From assembly GCA_022264855.1 (NCBI GenBank), contig JABYQU010000011.1, positions 372,001 through 436,000 on the forward strand: DNA of 64,000 nucleotides. The letters are read 5' to 3'. The position numbers and the translations under genes were made by a program. The DNA comes from Lenzites betulinus. Its lineage: Eukaryota > Basidiomycota > Agaricomycetes > Polyporales > Polyporaceae. Every line of letters begins with the position of its first letter. The stretch's first letter is position 1. Shown here piece after piece: positions 35,401-47,323 of the stretch. The notes below the pieces were generated by a model that did not search any database, was not told the origin of the DNA, and saw only the letters and a list, made by a program, of their open reading frames with translations.

Positions 35401-35407
35401 CTTTATA
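35401..35407 (-). promoter_or_regulatory. TATA box of cassette gene 1 (right)
   Basis: TATAAAG on the minus strand about 50 bp before the ATG at 35352. Transcription would start inside the element next to the LTR and run antisense to the element's own genome. Confidence 0.5.
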
Positions 35408-35439
35408 TCGCCGGCAAGGATCGCGGACCGCGGCGAAGT

Positions 35440-35475
35440 CGACCGGGGACGGTCGAGATCTCAGTGGGGGGGAGG
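35440..35475 (+). promoter_or_regulatory. 3' polypurine tract with hairpin, right element
   Basis: CGACCGGGGACGGTCG hairpin followed by AGATCTCAGTGGGGGGGAGG directly before the 3' LTR at 35476. This is the plus-strand priming site by position. The block is repeated at 13556 and 19621. Confidence 0.75.
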
Positions 35476-36243
35476 TGATACGCCCCGTGCCGAGCCAACG
35501 CCCGCGACCTACTCTTTTCGCGGTTTCCGCGAGTCCGAGGGCTTCGTGGTGCGGAGGACTCATCGCAGCGCAGGGGGCCTTGCCCGTATGCGGACGGCTT
35601 ATCGCGCGGTATCGCGAGGGCATGGGCCGATCCGCGCGCGAGGGCTTGCGTTCCGTGGCGTCGGTCCGTACGGAGCGCGATGGTACGTTCCGCGTTCCGC
35701 GTTACGCGTTAGCGGCCGGCGCATCGTGGCCTCGATCCCCTTCGCGATGGACCTTCCGTAGAGACTTTCTGATGACATCGGACGTGCGGACTCTCCCTGT
35801 AAATACCTACGCCCTCGGGCCGTGACAATCAGACCCCCCCTTGGCTCAGAATCTCACTTTCCCTCGAAGAACCCAGCGACGACCCTGCGAACAGCGAACT
35901 GCGAACTGCGAACCCTGCGAACTCTGCGAACTGCGAACCCCTGCGATTTAGCGTTTAGTGTTGCGATTGCGTTACGAGTTTCTGCGACGCCGACACCGGC
36001 TACGAAGCGTCCCTCCTGCGTACTGCGGAAACGCCAGCTCAGCTGAGTCGTTGCACACCTTCCGCCTTACCGCTACCCCTCCCCTCCCTCCGCGCTTCTC
36101 TGCGTACTGCGCCGCCGTAAGGGCACCCGACGCGAACCTTGCATCTCCTCGCGCTCCGCGAGACGTCTTCGCAGCCCGGTCTCGACCTTCTGGGCTCTCA
36201 ACCGTCTCTTTCATCCGTCCTTACCGGTCGGTTGAGTGCATCA
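35476..36243 (+). repeat. 3' LTR of right element (768 bp)
   Basis: Same ends as 21967-22735 (TGATACGCC...GTGCATCA) and about 99 percent identical. It joins directly to a truncated Plavaka-type transposase at 36244. Confidence 0.93.
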
Positions 36244-37225
36244 ACGTCGCGGTAGAATATCTCGTAGACCCCCCCGGCCACCACAATCTTGCGATGCGTG
36301 AACTTCGGACGACCTGACGCGATCTTCTTGTCAATGATGGCATTGAGCTCACGCGAGTTCTTGTATGACAAACCCAGCTGAGAGACGAGCTAGAGAGGTA
36401 CAGAGGGTTAGGTATTGGCTTCAATCACAGTACTGTGGGTATGGCAGGACTCACATTCTCGATTGCAAGCAGCTCTGACACCGCAGTGGACCCTGGGCCC
36501 CGCATCTTGGCCCACTTGGCTACTTCCCAGTCCAAACGTGACGTGAACGGGGCAAACGGGTTCACGTTTGCAGAGTCGATGTGAGCCTGAAAACTCTTGT
36601 ATGCAGTTCGCTCCTGGCGGCGTGAGATGGGGGTTCCGGCGCGCTTGCTTGGAAAGGGGACGACGAATGTTGCAGTCGATAGATGCTTGTGTACGCGGGA
36701 TTTCGTAGCGCCATCCGGAAGCCCTGGTTCGCCGTCCAAGTCCATAGGCTCGTCAAGTCCGCCCTCGGGCTCAGGGGATCTTGAAGGACTAGCTGGGGCC
36801 GGCTCCCAACTGGCCTCTGCCTCGAGGTTGTTGGCATCTTCATTGTCAGTCTCGTCATCGTCGCCATCGTCGTCACCTGAATGGCCAACATCGGCGTTGA
36901 TGCCCTCGGAATTGTTGCCAGAGTACTCGTTGTAGTCGTCGAATTCGAGCGGTGAATAGCGTCCAAAATAATCGCCCTCGAATGGGACAGGGGAATCGTT
37001 TGTGTCATGCTGAGACTCCGCATCCAAATGGTCCTGGGTCGGTGAGCCGGGGCGCGATGTGTTGCTAGCTACATCGGACTTGTCAGCGAGCTCAGCATTT
37101 GACTCAGAGTCCTCAGTAGCAATGCAGGCAGTGCGCGTAGTCTGCCTAAGATGTGAATTGTAGCCAGATATTGTGAAGCAAGTCCGGCAGCCTGCACACC
37201 ACTTAACCAGTCGACGAGAGGACAT
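36244..37225 (-). pseudogene. Plavaka-type (CACTA) transposase, N-terminal fragment
   Basis: Exons 37225-36455 and 36389-36244 on the minus strand. The N-terminus has a finger-like motif WCAGCRTCFTISGYNSHL, then a long acidic linker, then the conserved region found in basidiomycete Plavaka transposases: DSANVNPFAPFTSRLDWEVAKWAKMRGPGST in two pieces, NSRELNAIID and the end VYEIFYRDV. The frame is cut at 36244 by the LTR, so the catalytic DDE domain is missing and was not found elsewhere in the window. The visible part has no stop or frameshift. Assignment rests on remembered family motifs. Confidence 0.75.
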
Positions 37226-37553
37226 TTTGCCGTAGACAGATATATTCGGTGGAAGAACAAGACTCTACAGATTGTCGGGAGAGCGGCAAAAGGTGGAAGG
37301 AGGAAGTGGTGTGACTCTACCATGTGACGGAGCGTGCCGGGATGGATCACCCTGAGTGGCCCAGGTCTCCTGTTGGACTAGACCTCGGGGATGTGACACG
37401 TACTTACCAACTCTCTCTCTCTCCTTACCTTAACTTCCACGTGTTGACACTCTTTCACTCGATAGCCTCGGAGGCCCACCATCATCGGGCCTTTCTATTA
37501 CTACGCACTCACTCTTAGTACACTCTTTGGTAATATTTCTGTTACTCACCTAT
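37226..37553. other. Spacer between divergent genes
   Basis: Holds the upstream DNA of the transposase remnant (minus) and the DUF6532 gene (plus). No separate feature could be supported. Confidence 0.4.
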
Positions 37554-40500
37554 ATGGGTCGCAAACGACCTGTGATACTCTCAGACGACAACGACGCCTT
37601 CATCAGCGGCGCTGCTGATGACGAGGCAACACAGGCCCCTACTGCTGTGCCTCCTACCCGAGGTATGTGGTTTCCTCCTTGTCTCATATTCACGACGTGT
37701 TTATTTGGAGAACTGCAGCATCACGCAAGACAAAGGACGGAGCAAAGGAGAGTGAGTTACAACCTTTGCACAGTCTAACATAACTGCCTTACCGTCTACT
37801 GATATGGTTATTAGAATGGAAGTCGTTGGTGCCGGGGCAATCCCGAAAGAAGAAACTCTCATCGCAAGCCCGGCAAGGACAAGGCGACGATGCGGGTCAC
37901 TTGGAGCCATCTTCAAAGAAGCACCAAGGTAAGTGTGATCAAATGACTGTGCCGGGAGCTTATACACTCACCTGTGTATCACAGCCAAGTGTAGCAGATT
38001 GTCTCGCACACCCCGGATCGACCCCAACGAATCCCCGGCGGAGGACGATGGACTGTTCGAGGAGCTCGAAGATGAGAGTGAGGTCTTAGACCCCGTGCGT
38101 ATCTGATCTCTTCGTATTGTGCCTCACTGTGTACTCACGTACAGCCTAATTGCGAAGACCCACTTACTCGTTGACTTACATATACTAACATAGGTTTGTG
38201 GCCACAAGCAGAGGTCACCCAAGGGTCAAATCTCGAAGCGAAAGAGCCCTGTTACAGTCCCAGCCCAGCAAGACATCATCGAAGATACTGAAGAGGAGGT
38301 AGCGGCTGACGATGACAATGAAGCCCCAGGTTCAGATGCTGAGAGTGGGTCCGGAGATGCTGAGAACACCGACGACGAGGACGAAGGTCTGAAGCGGATG
38401 GAGAAGAGCAGCGCACGGGCGCTCGAAGAGATGTTTGCGCATGAGGTAAGTACAGTTGACGCAGACGGCTCACAATTGCCTTCTTCAGGCGCTCTCCCGA
38501 GTATATCCCTTTGATGTACTTCATCACGCCTTTGCAGACATACTGTCTGAGCATGATGTGTATCAATATGCTAACACTGGTGCGATTCAAACCTTACAGG
38601 CTGCCCAGTGGGTTGAGGAAGATAACAACATGGACATACCACCTTTGAGCGTGCGATCACGCTCAAAGTCTCGATCATCCAGCGCCCGGTCCCAACATAG
38701 CTCATCGCGCCCACCTCCATCATCGCGCTCACCATCCATCGAATCAGACAGTCCTGATCTACCGGAGAAGGACCTCCCTCACAAGAAGTTCCACCCGAGT
38801 ACAGCTCCTCCGCGCTCTGTAAGTTTCAGTGGTAAGAAGCGCGCTATGAATGATTCCGAGAGCGACAACAACCCGGCACCGGTAAGCTACCTATAACAAA
38901 TCATTGTCGTGTTCATAAGCCCAGCTAATGTCCATAATAACTCGTGTCCACAGCCCCCTAAGAAGCAAGTCAAGAAGTCCCATGCACATTCGAAGATTAA
39001 CCGTACGTCCTCAGTTACTAAATTGTTGAAATAATCTCTGTACCGGCACTCTACTAATCATTGGATGTAGATCAGTCAACTCAGAGTGTTACAGAAGCTC
39101 GTGCTGGCAGGTCGAAGTCTGACCGCCCGGATCGCGAACGTGTTCCATCTGGCAAGATACCTGGAACAAAGCGCGCTCGAACGAAGCGTGAAGAAGAAGT
39201 ATGCCGCCGCATCTTTCCTAACTTTCCAGAACTGCAATGACAATGTCGAGGACACTGATGACATGTTTACAGATTCCGCAGATCAGAATTCCTGATGCGG
39301 ACAAGGGCGCCGTCTCTTCGGCCATCGCCAGGAAGACGCACATGAAAGATGCCGGCGTGTCAAAGTGTACTGACAAGAATATGAAGGTTCAGTCAATCCA
39401 CCATCAGTTGTTTGTATACTCTGACACTGGGACGTCCAGGTCGAGCACATTGACCTCGATAGCGATGATGCTGCATCATCGGATTCCGACTCACAGGACT
39501 ACAGCATCGAGCTTGTCCTTCCGAAGCGCGGGAAGTTGAAATTGAATGAACAGCCTCGCCGTGTCCGTCGAGTGCTACACCGTGGTATCCATATCTTACA
39601 GACTCACCTCGTCTGCAAGAATGCATTCCCCGACGGACCACAGAAGCACGGCAAGATCGTTCACCGGGCGCTACTCAAGTCCGCTGAAGAGTATGCGTAC
39701 ACTGACATTGTCAAGCGTCTCAAGAGAGAAGACAAGTATGCATACGATCTGTGCAAGATAGTACGTATCTCCGATGGTTCAAAATGAACGTACTTATTAG
39801 GCTAACCCCCATGCAGCCTGCCCAGCGTATTGCGCCATTCCGCGGGTCTGTGCGAAAGCTGGTCGACGGTCACGCTGGTACCACCTTCGGGATGACTTTC
39901 GGAGATAAGACTAAGGGCGACTGGCTACAGGAAGGCTTGCGATACATCTACCCATTCAACTACGAGGTGGGCGATCATTCCCGGTTCTGCATATCTGATA
40001 CTGATCTTGTCGTGACAGAATGGAAGTATCGAGGCCGACAAGCCCTACAGCCGCCCCGTTTTTGTTGAGATACTCTGTGCCGCATTCTTCAAGCATTCGG
40101 GCAGCTTTGGCTTTGAGATTATGGACAATTTCAGGTCGACGCTTGACGAGAAGCCTGATGAGAAGGAGATCCCCGCGCCTATGCTTGCCTTGGTTGCCAC
40201 GACGGTACGTATCGGTGATAGAATCTGACCGCATCACGCTGATTGTATAGTATCAGATACATGCCGCTATTGAAGACTGCAAGTTTGGGTATACTCAGCC
40301 ACGCAGTTTCACCACAAACGACTACTACAGCGTCTACCAGGACCATATACAAGAGCTCTCGGCCATCCGCTCGGGCGGGCCGGTGCAATATCATGTTCTA
40401 ATGCATGGATTATGGCGGCAGATCAGGTAAGGTTTATCCTTACGTTGCGTGTAGTATTACTTACATGATATATAGGAATCCTATCGCAGGCAGCCAACCT

Positions 40501-40554
40501 ACCGGCATTCCGCGCAAGAGCTTCGTCAATGTTGCAGCTATGGCGCGCGAATGA
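37554..40554 (+). CDS. DUF6532-domain protein
   Basis: Fifteen exons by eye: 37554-37662, 37719-37751, 37815-37928, 37985-38094, 38194-38445, 38489-38500, 38600-38881, 38954-39002, 39071-39198, 39273-39386, 39440-39760, 39817-39966, 40019-40203, 40250-40426 and 40476-40554. The 12-base exon 6 is the least sure. The N-terminal two thirds are charged and Ser/Arg-rich (RSRSKSRSSSARS, several KK/RK clusters), which suggests a nuclear location. From about 39500 the fungal DUF6532 domain follows, with HILQTHLVCKNAFPDG, AFFKHSGSFGFEIMDNF, APMLALVATT and ending KSFVNVAAMARE. This domain is expanded in Agaricomycetes, often near transposons, and its function is unknown. The gene appears intact. Confidence 0.82.
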
Positions 40555-40599
40555 TCGGCGGCTCCGCCCTCCCACTCGCTCTTAATACCCCCGGGTGTT

Positions 40600-41100
40600 C
40601 GTCGTCAATACCTCAGCCCCAGGGCTACATCGCGCGAACAATTACTCCACTCTCCGAATCCCACCCGCTTTCTGCCGCCCGCTTTCTCCCGCTCGCTTTC
40701 GCACCGCCTGCTTTCACCCCACCCGCTTTCGCCCCGCGTGACACCACTCTCCGAATCGTGCCCGCTCTCGCCCCGCACGCTTCCTCCCCGCCCGCTTCCT
40801 CCCTGCCCACTCTCACCTCGCCTTCTGTCGCCCCGCCCTCTTTCGCCGCGCTTTGCTCACCATCGCCCTGCCTTCGGAATACAGTGCACCCGCTTTTGCC
40901 CTACCCTCCGAGTCTTGCTCAAGGCTTGTGTTCCGCCGGCTGTGTTCGCCCCGCGCGCTGTTCCCCTGCCTATTGAGTTTTGATCCCCTTCGCCCTGCCC
41001 TCCGAATGCCTCTTTTGCCCTACCATTCGAGTCCAGCTTGCTTTCACACCACCCTTTAATACTCCCAGACGCCTGTTCGCTCTCGATACTCCCAGACGCC
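40600..41100. repeat. Degenerate C/T-rich minisatellite
   Basis: Irregular units of about 15-16 bp related to CCCGCTTTCGCCCCG are repeated on the plus strand from the end of the DUF6532 gene to about 41050. The array is imperfect and strand-biased (pyrimidines on the plus strand). Frames inside it are simple-sequence artefacts. Confidence 0.6.
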
Positions 41101-41459
41101 CGTTGTTTGTATACGTTAATTCAGACAGTACTTATAATATTCGTGTTGCACTCGTTGAGACTGCAGTAGTGGTACCATTTGCTTCCATCCCTTCTGAGTC
41201 TGACATGGGCCCGACCAGTATCGTACGGTTGCGTGAGCCGCTGTAATGGGACATCTATAGTAATCTAATGCACTGTTTAATGATCTTCGAATGCATGAAA
41301 TGGCGTGATCTTAGGTTGTAATATGATATCAGAAACTGCTTCGAAGCACAGTTACTGCTATTGAGCGCTCACAGGTGCTAAGAGAGCAGGGTAACCTGTC
41401 GAATTAGAACTCAGTGGCTATGGGTACTACTTTATACATTATGAGCAGTAAAGTATGCT

Positions 41460-41775
41460 ACATAGCACCTATTTGCGCGGGGGGGTTTTGCAGATGCTGG
41501 CATTCCTTATCCTGCGGATGTGGGGGGTGAGCAAGGAACAGAAGGACAGAAGGATGGAGGAGTGGAAGGGCGTACGCAGTAAGTGGCGATTCTGCACCGG
41601 CTGCAGCGCAGGAGCTTCATGTTGCTGTTCGGGCCTTGGGTTACCCTCATCTGGAAGCAGTTCATGCAGTGGGGGTGCGTGTGGATAGGCTCGACGTCGT
41701 GGAAGATCACCATCTCTGCTGCGCCCAGTGCTGGGGAGGCAAATATGTTGTGTAGTACGGTGCTTGAACTAGTAT
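41460..41775 (-). pseudogene. MYND zinc-finger gene remnant
   Basis: On the minus strand HCMNCFQMRV, LRCSRCRIATYC and, after a candidate GTACGC...GCAG intron (41571-41507), KECQHLQ give the cysteine pattern of a MYND finger (CxxC, CxxC, YCxxxC). The expected final His/Cys part is not seen. A helical protein body was not found: the sequence runs out downstream, and upstream fragments to about 42190 contain stops. MYND fingers bind proline-rich protein partners. This copy looks decayed, probably by the insertions around it. Confidence 0.5.
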
Positions 41776-42192
41776 GACCCGAACGTTCCTATGCCTCGAG
41801 GGTCAGCGATGCGAAGGTGAGGGCTCAGGCGAACGAAGTGAGAGACCTTAGATGCTGGAAGTTGGGTCCAAGCTTTGAGTTTGAGGACGAGGGGAGGAGC
41901 GTTAGGCTTTTATACCATGATGGCCACCCTCCGAATAGTTACCAAACCAGTAACTATGGTGGACTGTACTAGGGTGCACTCAAACCAGCACCGCGGCCGC
42001 CCGGAACTTCATGTTGTGGCAGGACACCCTGGGTTCGAGGGAATAGCACTACAGCTGCTGGTAAACGGCAGTCTTCATGTGGGTGGCAAACGGAACATCG
42101 ACAATGTTCTGAAGCTTGGGCTGGTCACGGTGAGACGAGAGACTTCGTTTCGTAGTAGGTTTCCAATTGCAGTCTAGCCAGGTACGTATGCT

Positions 42193-42197
42193 AGGAC
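42193..42197. repeat. Target-site duplication AGGAC, left
   Basis: Five bases directly outside the LTR at 42198, matched by 54823-54827. Confidence 0.9.
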
Positions 42198-42559
42198 TGT
42201 AACGGTCGGCGGGCTGAGGCGGGCGGTAGCGCAAGCGCAAGCGGGCGGACGTGAGGCTGAGGGAGACGGTTACTGGTGTTGGTCAGACGGAGAGTACAGG
42301 AGTAGCTACCGAGACATAAAAGGACGGGCGCGGGCCGAGAGCGTGCCTGACGCGATAGTGGCTGCGGGTAAACGAGAGGCGTACAGTAGAGCTACCGTAG
42401 ATAGAAGGTATAGTAATCTAATCTAATCGGAGACCGTTAACTCGAGAACTAATGTCCGAGGCGAGCGAAAGTAAGTAAGTGTGTCCGTAACAAAACAAAG
42501 ACCGTGGCTCGCGAACGAGCCGGAACCCGAGGACTCGTGTAGCGGCTCGTGCCGTTACA
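42198..42559 (-). repeat. 3' LTR of chromovirus (362 bp)
   Basis: Identical to 54461-54822 except for one base. Directly inside it (42560-42580) the minus strand reads TTGAGGAGGAGGTAG, the expected polypurine tract. Confidence 0.95.
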
Positions 42560-42751
42560 CTACCTCCTCCTCAAGGGAGGGCGCGACGCATGCGAGCGCG
42601 ATCCCCAGCTAGTGACTGGCGGCCTCGAGACTCGACGCGCGCGGCGCGACTCATACGCTCCGGACACCCGGCTGAAGACCGGCGACATCCAAGGCGCAGA
42701 GCGCGACCTCATCACGACGCATCGGTCAACCCCGGTCTCAACACCTGGGCG

Positions 42752-45700
42752 TCACGCGTCGGGACGAGGCGGCGGACGAGACACACGCCCTGAGCGGAGC
42801 GTGGTCTGCGTCGGCGGCGTGTACAACACGCGAGGGTCGTCGCGGACGGGCGGCGGTGAGCGCGGGCGAGGCGCGGCTGAAGGGATGGCAGGTGCGGAGG
42901 CGGATGCGGGTGCGGAGGCGGATGCGGGTGCGGGTGCGGAGCGAGGCGCGGATGGGGCATGGTCGAGTGTCGGAGACGGCGGGTTAGGGATAAGCGGAGG
43001 AACCTGTAAAGTAGACGAGGATGAAGAATAATCAGTAGATTCAAAGGCAGAACGAGCGGAGTGGTTGAATAGAGCGGAAGGTGGTCGAGGGGCACGAGGG
43101 TGACGACGATGGAATCGCTCGAGGAGCTCATTGGATGTGGTGGGGAAATCGGATAGCGGCAGCCAAGAGTTCTCGTCCTCGGAGAGACCCTGCCAGCTGA
43201 CGAGATATTCGTAGCGTTGGCCGAGCTTCCGAGAATCGAGGATGGCTTTGATGATGAGCGGGGTTGAGTCCTCGGCGAGGCCAAAGGGGAATGGGTCGGA
43301 GGGGGCGTGGAATTCGGGATCGGAGTTGTACGGCTCAAGGAGAGAGACGTGGAAGACGGGATGGAGTCGAGAGAGGTAGGAAGGGAGGCGAAGCTTGTAG
43401 ACGAGAGGAGAGAGACGAGTTTCGATCGGGAAAGGCCCGAGTCGGCGGTGATCAAGTTTGTCGGATGGGCGAGTGGTTTTAATGTGGCGACGGTGGAGCC
43501 AGACGAGAGTGCCTGGTGTGTACGAGGGGGCGTCGGAGACGCGGCGGTTGTAGTGGCGAGCTTGGCGTTCTTGCGCGATCTTAAGCTCCGCGCGAAGCTC
43601 GTCGTGTAGACGAGCGAGTCGCGTAGCTAAGTCGGCGGCGCCTGGGACAGAGACGGGATCAGCGAGGCGGGGTTCGAAGGAAGGGTGGAAGCCGTAGTTG
43701 GCGTAGAAGGGGGTCTGGTTGGTCGAGAGGTTGACGGTGTTGTTGAACGCGAACTCGGCGAGCGGGAGGTAGTCGACCCAGTCGTCCTGCTGGTATGATA
43801 CATACGCACGCAGGTAGGTCTCGAGTGTCTGGTTGGTGCGCTCGGTGAGGCCGTCGGTCTGAGGGTGGTACGCAGTCGAGTGCTTGAGCTTGGTCTGCAG
43901 ATGACGAGTGAGTTCACGCCAGAACTGAGAGACAAAGGTTGAGCCGCGGTCGGAGATGATGGAGTTGGGAACTCCGTGGTAGCGAACGATGCGGTCGAGG
44001 AAGAGCCAGGCAAGGCCTGGAGCATCGAGCGTCTCGTTGCACGGTATAAAATGCGCGTATCGCGTCAAGCGATCGCACACGACCCAGATAGAGTCGTAAC
44101 CGTGCGAACGGGGTAGCTTCACGATGAAGTCCATGGTGAGGCCTTGCCATGGCCGAAGAGGGATGTCGAGTGGTTGGAGGAGCCCGAAGGGCTTGTGGCG
44201 AGGCGTCTTGATCCTACCGCAGACGTCGCACGCGGCGACGTACTTGTGTACGTAGGTTGTGATGCCAGGCCACGAGTAGTCGCGCTTGACGGACGTGAGT
44301 GTACGTCGGCGACCGGGATGACCTGAGAGTGGGGCGTCGTGACGAGAGCGAAGGATGTCAGTGCGCATGGAGAGAGGGATGTAGAGCAAACCGTCATGGA
44401 AGACGAGGTCATCTTGGACCGAGAACGATGTGTCCTCGCGCTGAATTGCTTCGCGCCATTCTTGATCGGCACGCAGCGCGGTCTTGTAGCGCTCTTGGAA
44501 ATCCGCATGGTCGGCGGAGAGCGCCGTGATTGCAGAGATCCGCACGGTGATAGAGGGCGAGGACGAAGCGTTGGGATGTGATGCGGAAAGACGCTGTGTG
44601 TGATACGGAGTCAGCAGCACTTTTTGGTTGGTACGGAGGACGTCATCCCCCTCTCGAGGCGCGAAGTCCGAGCGCCGTGAGGGGGCGTCAGCGGGATTCT
44701 TGAGACCCGGAGAATAAGACAAAACGAAATTAAACTCCGAGAGGAACATAGACCACCGAGCTTGTCGGCGGTTCAAGACGCGTGAAGACATAAAGTACTC
44801 AAGATTTTTATGGTCGGAGACGACCGAGACGGGCGTGTCGGTGCCAATGAGCCAGGCGCGCATGTCGCGAAATGACTCGACGACGGCGAGGAGCTCCTTG
44901 TCGTACACCTCGTAGTTGATCTCCGCTGGCGACAGCTTGCGAGAGAAAAACGCTACAGGGTGTAGGAGGCCGTCAGGGTCGGGCTGGTGGAGGACGCCAG
45001 CGATGGCGAAGTCGGACGCGTCCGTAGCGAGCGTGCATGGAAGCGACGGGTCGAAATGTCGAAGTACGGGCTGGGAAAGAAACGCACGCTTGAGGGACTC
45101 GAAGGCGTCAATGGCGTCCGGCGGGAACGCGAATGGCGCGTCCCGCGCGGATTTCTTGGTGAGCCGATTGAGAGGCACGACGATCCGTGCGTAGTTGTCT
45201 ATGAAACGACGATAAAAATTAGTAAAGCCTAGAAACGATTGAACGTCCCGCATAGTGGACGGGCGGGGCCAGTCGGCGATGGTTTCCAGCTTGCGAGAGT
45301 GCATCTTGACGCCGTCCGCTCCGATGACATAGCCGAGATATTCGACTTTGGAGCGGTCGAACTCGCACTTCTTCGCATTGGCGAAGAGCCCCGCAGCACA
45401 GAGGCGGTCGAGCACGAGCTTGACGTGTGTGTCGTGTTCGTCCTGTGTACGAGAGAAGATTAATATATCATCAATGTACACCACGCATACGATGTCGAGC
45501 AGGTCGCGCAGCGTGTCCTGAATATATGCCTGAAAGGTTCCGGGAGCGTTAGTAAGACCGAAAGGCATGACGGTGTACTCAAAGAGTCACAGGTGGGTGC
45601 GGAATGCGGTCTTCCACTCGTCGCCCTCGCGAATGCGAATCAGATTGAACGCATTTTTGAGGTCGATTACGGAGAAGACCTTGCAGCCTTGGACGCGGTC

Positions 45701-47323
45701 GAGTAGATCGTCGAGAAGGGGAAGGGGGTAGCGGTTCTTCTTCGAGATTGCATTCAGACCGCGGTAGTCTACGCATAAGCGCAACTCGCCAGTCTTCTTG
45801 CGCACGAAAAGGACGGGGGAAGCGGCCGGGGAGGTCGAGCGACGGATAAAACCCTTGCGCAGGTTCTCCTCGACGTAGTCGAAGAGCGTCTGGCGCTCAA
45901 GGGCCGAAAGGTGGTAGAGTGGACCGAACGGGGGCTTCTTGTCGTCCTCAAGTTCGATGGACATGTCGAAATCAGCGCGATGTGGCGGAAGTCGCTCGAC
46001 TTCGACGGGAGAGAAGACAGTGGCATAGCCATGGTACTTCTCCGGCACGTGCTGGAGAAAGTCGTCCGAGGACGGCGGTGGTTCGGGAGGTGGAGAGGAC
46101 GAAGGAGAGGGGTTCGATGGCGGCGATGGGATAGTGGGCGCGGAAGCATCGGCGTCGAGCCGGGCGGTGGCAATGGTGTAGCCGCGAGTACCGTAGGGAT
46201 GATACGAGAGTGCGCCGCTTGGGTTGTTGCGAGCGAGCTTGCGGAAGCGACGCGAGCTGACCATGGCAATGTTAAGCGGGGCAGAGGATACCGAAGGTGC
46301 TTGTGGGCTCGCGGGGAAGGGAAACGAAGGCGAGCGAGACGAAACGAATGACTGAGCGGGATTGCGAGGACCGAAGCCCAAGCTTGCTACAGTAACAGGA
46401 GGGCTAGCGTTGCGAAGACCGGAGCCCAGGGCAGACGAAGCAGGAGCGTGACCTGGAGACGAGACAGACGGGGGCGGAGACGCGTGTCGAAGACCGTGGC
46501 CCAAGACGGCGGCAAACGGAGGGGACGAGGGTCGAGTGGCCAGCGAAGGGACTGTCGTAGCAGACAGGTACGAGGAGCCTCGAGCGAGAGGCGGATGCGC
46601 GGCTTGATCAGAGCGCGCGACGGAGTCAGGGTGCGAAGTCGTAAGGACGTGGCCACGAAGACCGAGGCCCAGGCCAACCGACGTCGTGGACGAGGCTTGT
46701 AGGGACGAAACAAAAGCGGGGGGAGTGACGAGGCCTGCGCCCCGCCCGAGGACGGACACCGAGTGGACAGGGCTAGTCCCGCAGCAGTTGAGTGCCAGGG
46801 AGCGACGAACCCAGTCGATAGACGGGTTGTGGCGTTGAAGCCAGTCGAGACCTAGAATGACAGGGTAGGGGACGGAGACGATGCCCAAGGCAATCGTCTC
46901 CGAGTGAGATTGCACGCGAAGCGAGGCGACCACGTCGTGAGTGACGTAGCCTGAGGCGATAGGACGGTCATCGACTGCAGTGATTGGTATAGGCACGTCC
47001 TTGAGACGGCGAGGGAGACCATGACGATTAGCAAATGCCAGAGATATGCATGACGCCGTTGCGCCTGAGTCGACGAGGGCGTACGTGCGGACGGGTTTTT
47101 TGTTAGGGAAGGAGAGGGAGACCGAAACGAAAAAATGATCGGGGGAAAACGGGGATGCATGGACATGAGACGAAAGTCGGAAACGAGGGGCACCAGCAGG
47201 CCTGGGTATCCACACGCCGTCCTTGAGACGGACATGTTTTGGAGCCCCGGCAGCGGGCGCCTGAGTCCCTAGTGTCGCCGGGAGCTCCGGGACTGTTGGC
47301 TTACTCCCGGCTACGCTTTTCCC
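42752..47323 (-). pseudogene. Chromovirus pol with one in-frame stop
   Basis: One long -1 frame relative to gag. The aspartic protease site LVDSGATAS is near 47070. RT carries LCVDYRGLNAIS and the catalytic VYIDDILIF near 45470. RNase H follows (ATDASDFAIAGVL). Integrase has an HHCC finger (DAPLSGHPG...CDVCGRI) and DDE parts (MDFIVKLP, SDRGSTFVSQFW, DGLTERTNQTLE). A chromodomain is at about 43320-43130 (YEYLVSWQGLSEDENSWLP), and a Pro/Ser-rich tail ends at 42752. The only lesion is a TGA at 45589-45587 in the RT, where the family has Gly (THLGLFEY). Frame is kept on both sides, so GGA to TGA is the likely change. The chromodomain normally guides integration to marked chromatin. One base change separates it from an open polyprotein, so it is young. 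Confidence 0.93.
47311..47323 (-). promoter_or_regulatory. -1 ribosomal frameshift site GGGAAAA at gag/pol junction
   Basis: Minus strand 47323-47317 reads G GGA AAA in the gag frame, one codon before the gag stop TAG (47313-47311). Slipping back one base gives GGG AAA and enters the pol frame GKSVAGSKP. The heptamer fits X XXY YYZ exactly. A downstream pseudoknot was not worked out. Confidence 0.8.

Larger units (their letters stand above)
21967..36243 (+). mobile_element. Right LTR retroelement, pol-less, with antisense cassette
   Basis: Plus-strand element with two LTRs (21967-22735 and 35476-36243), a PBS-like TGG two to four bases inside the 5' LTR, gag, a polypurine tract before the 3' LTR, and the three-gene cassette on the minus strand. 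No RT, RNase H or integrase lies between gag and the cassette. That place is taken by a 2.8-kb palindrome. The five bases outside the two LTRs (AGCGC on the left, ACGTC on the right) do not match, so the ends may come from recombination rather than one insertion. Confidence 0.85.
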
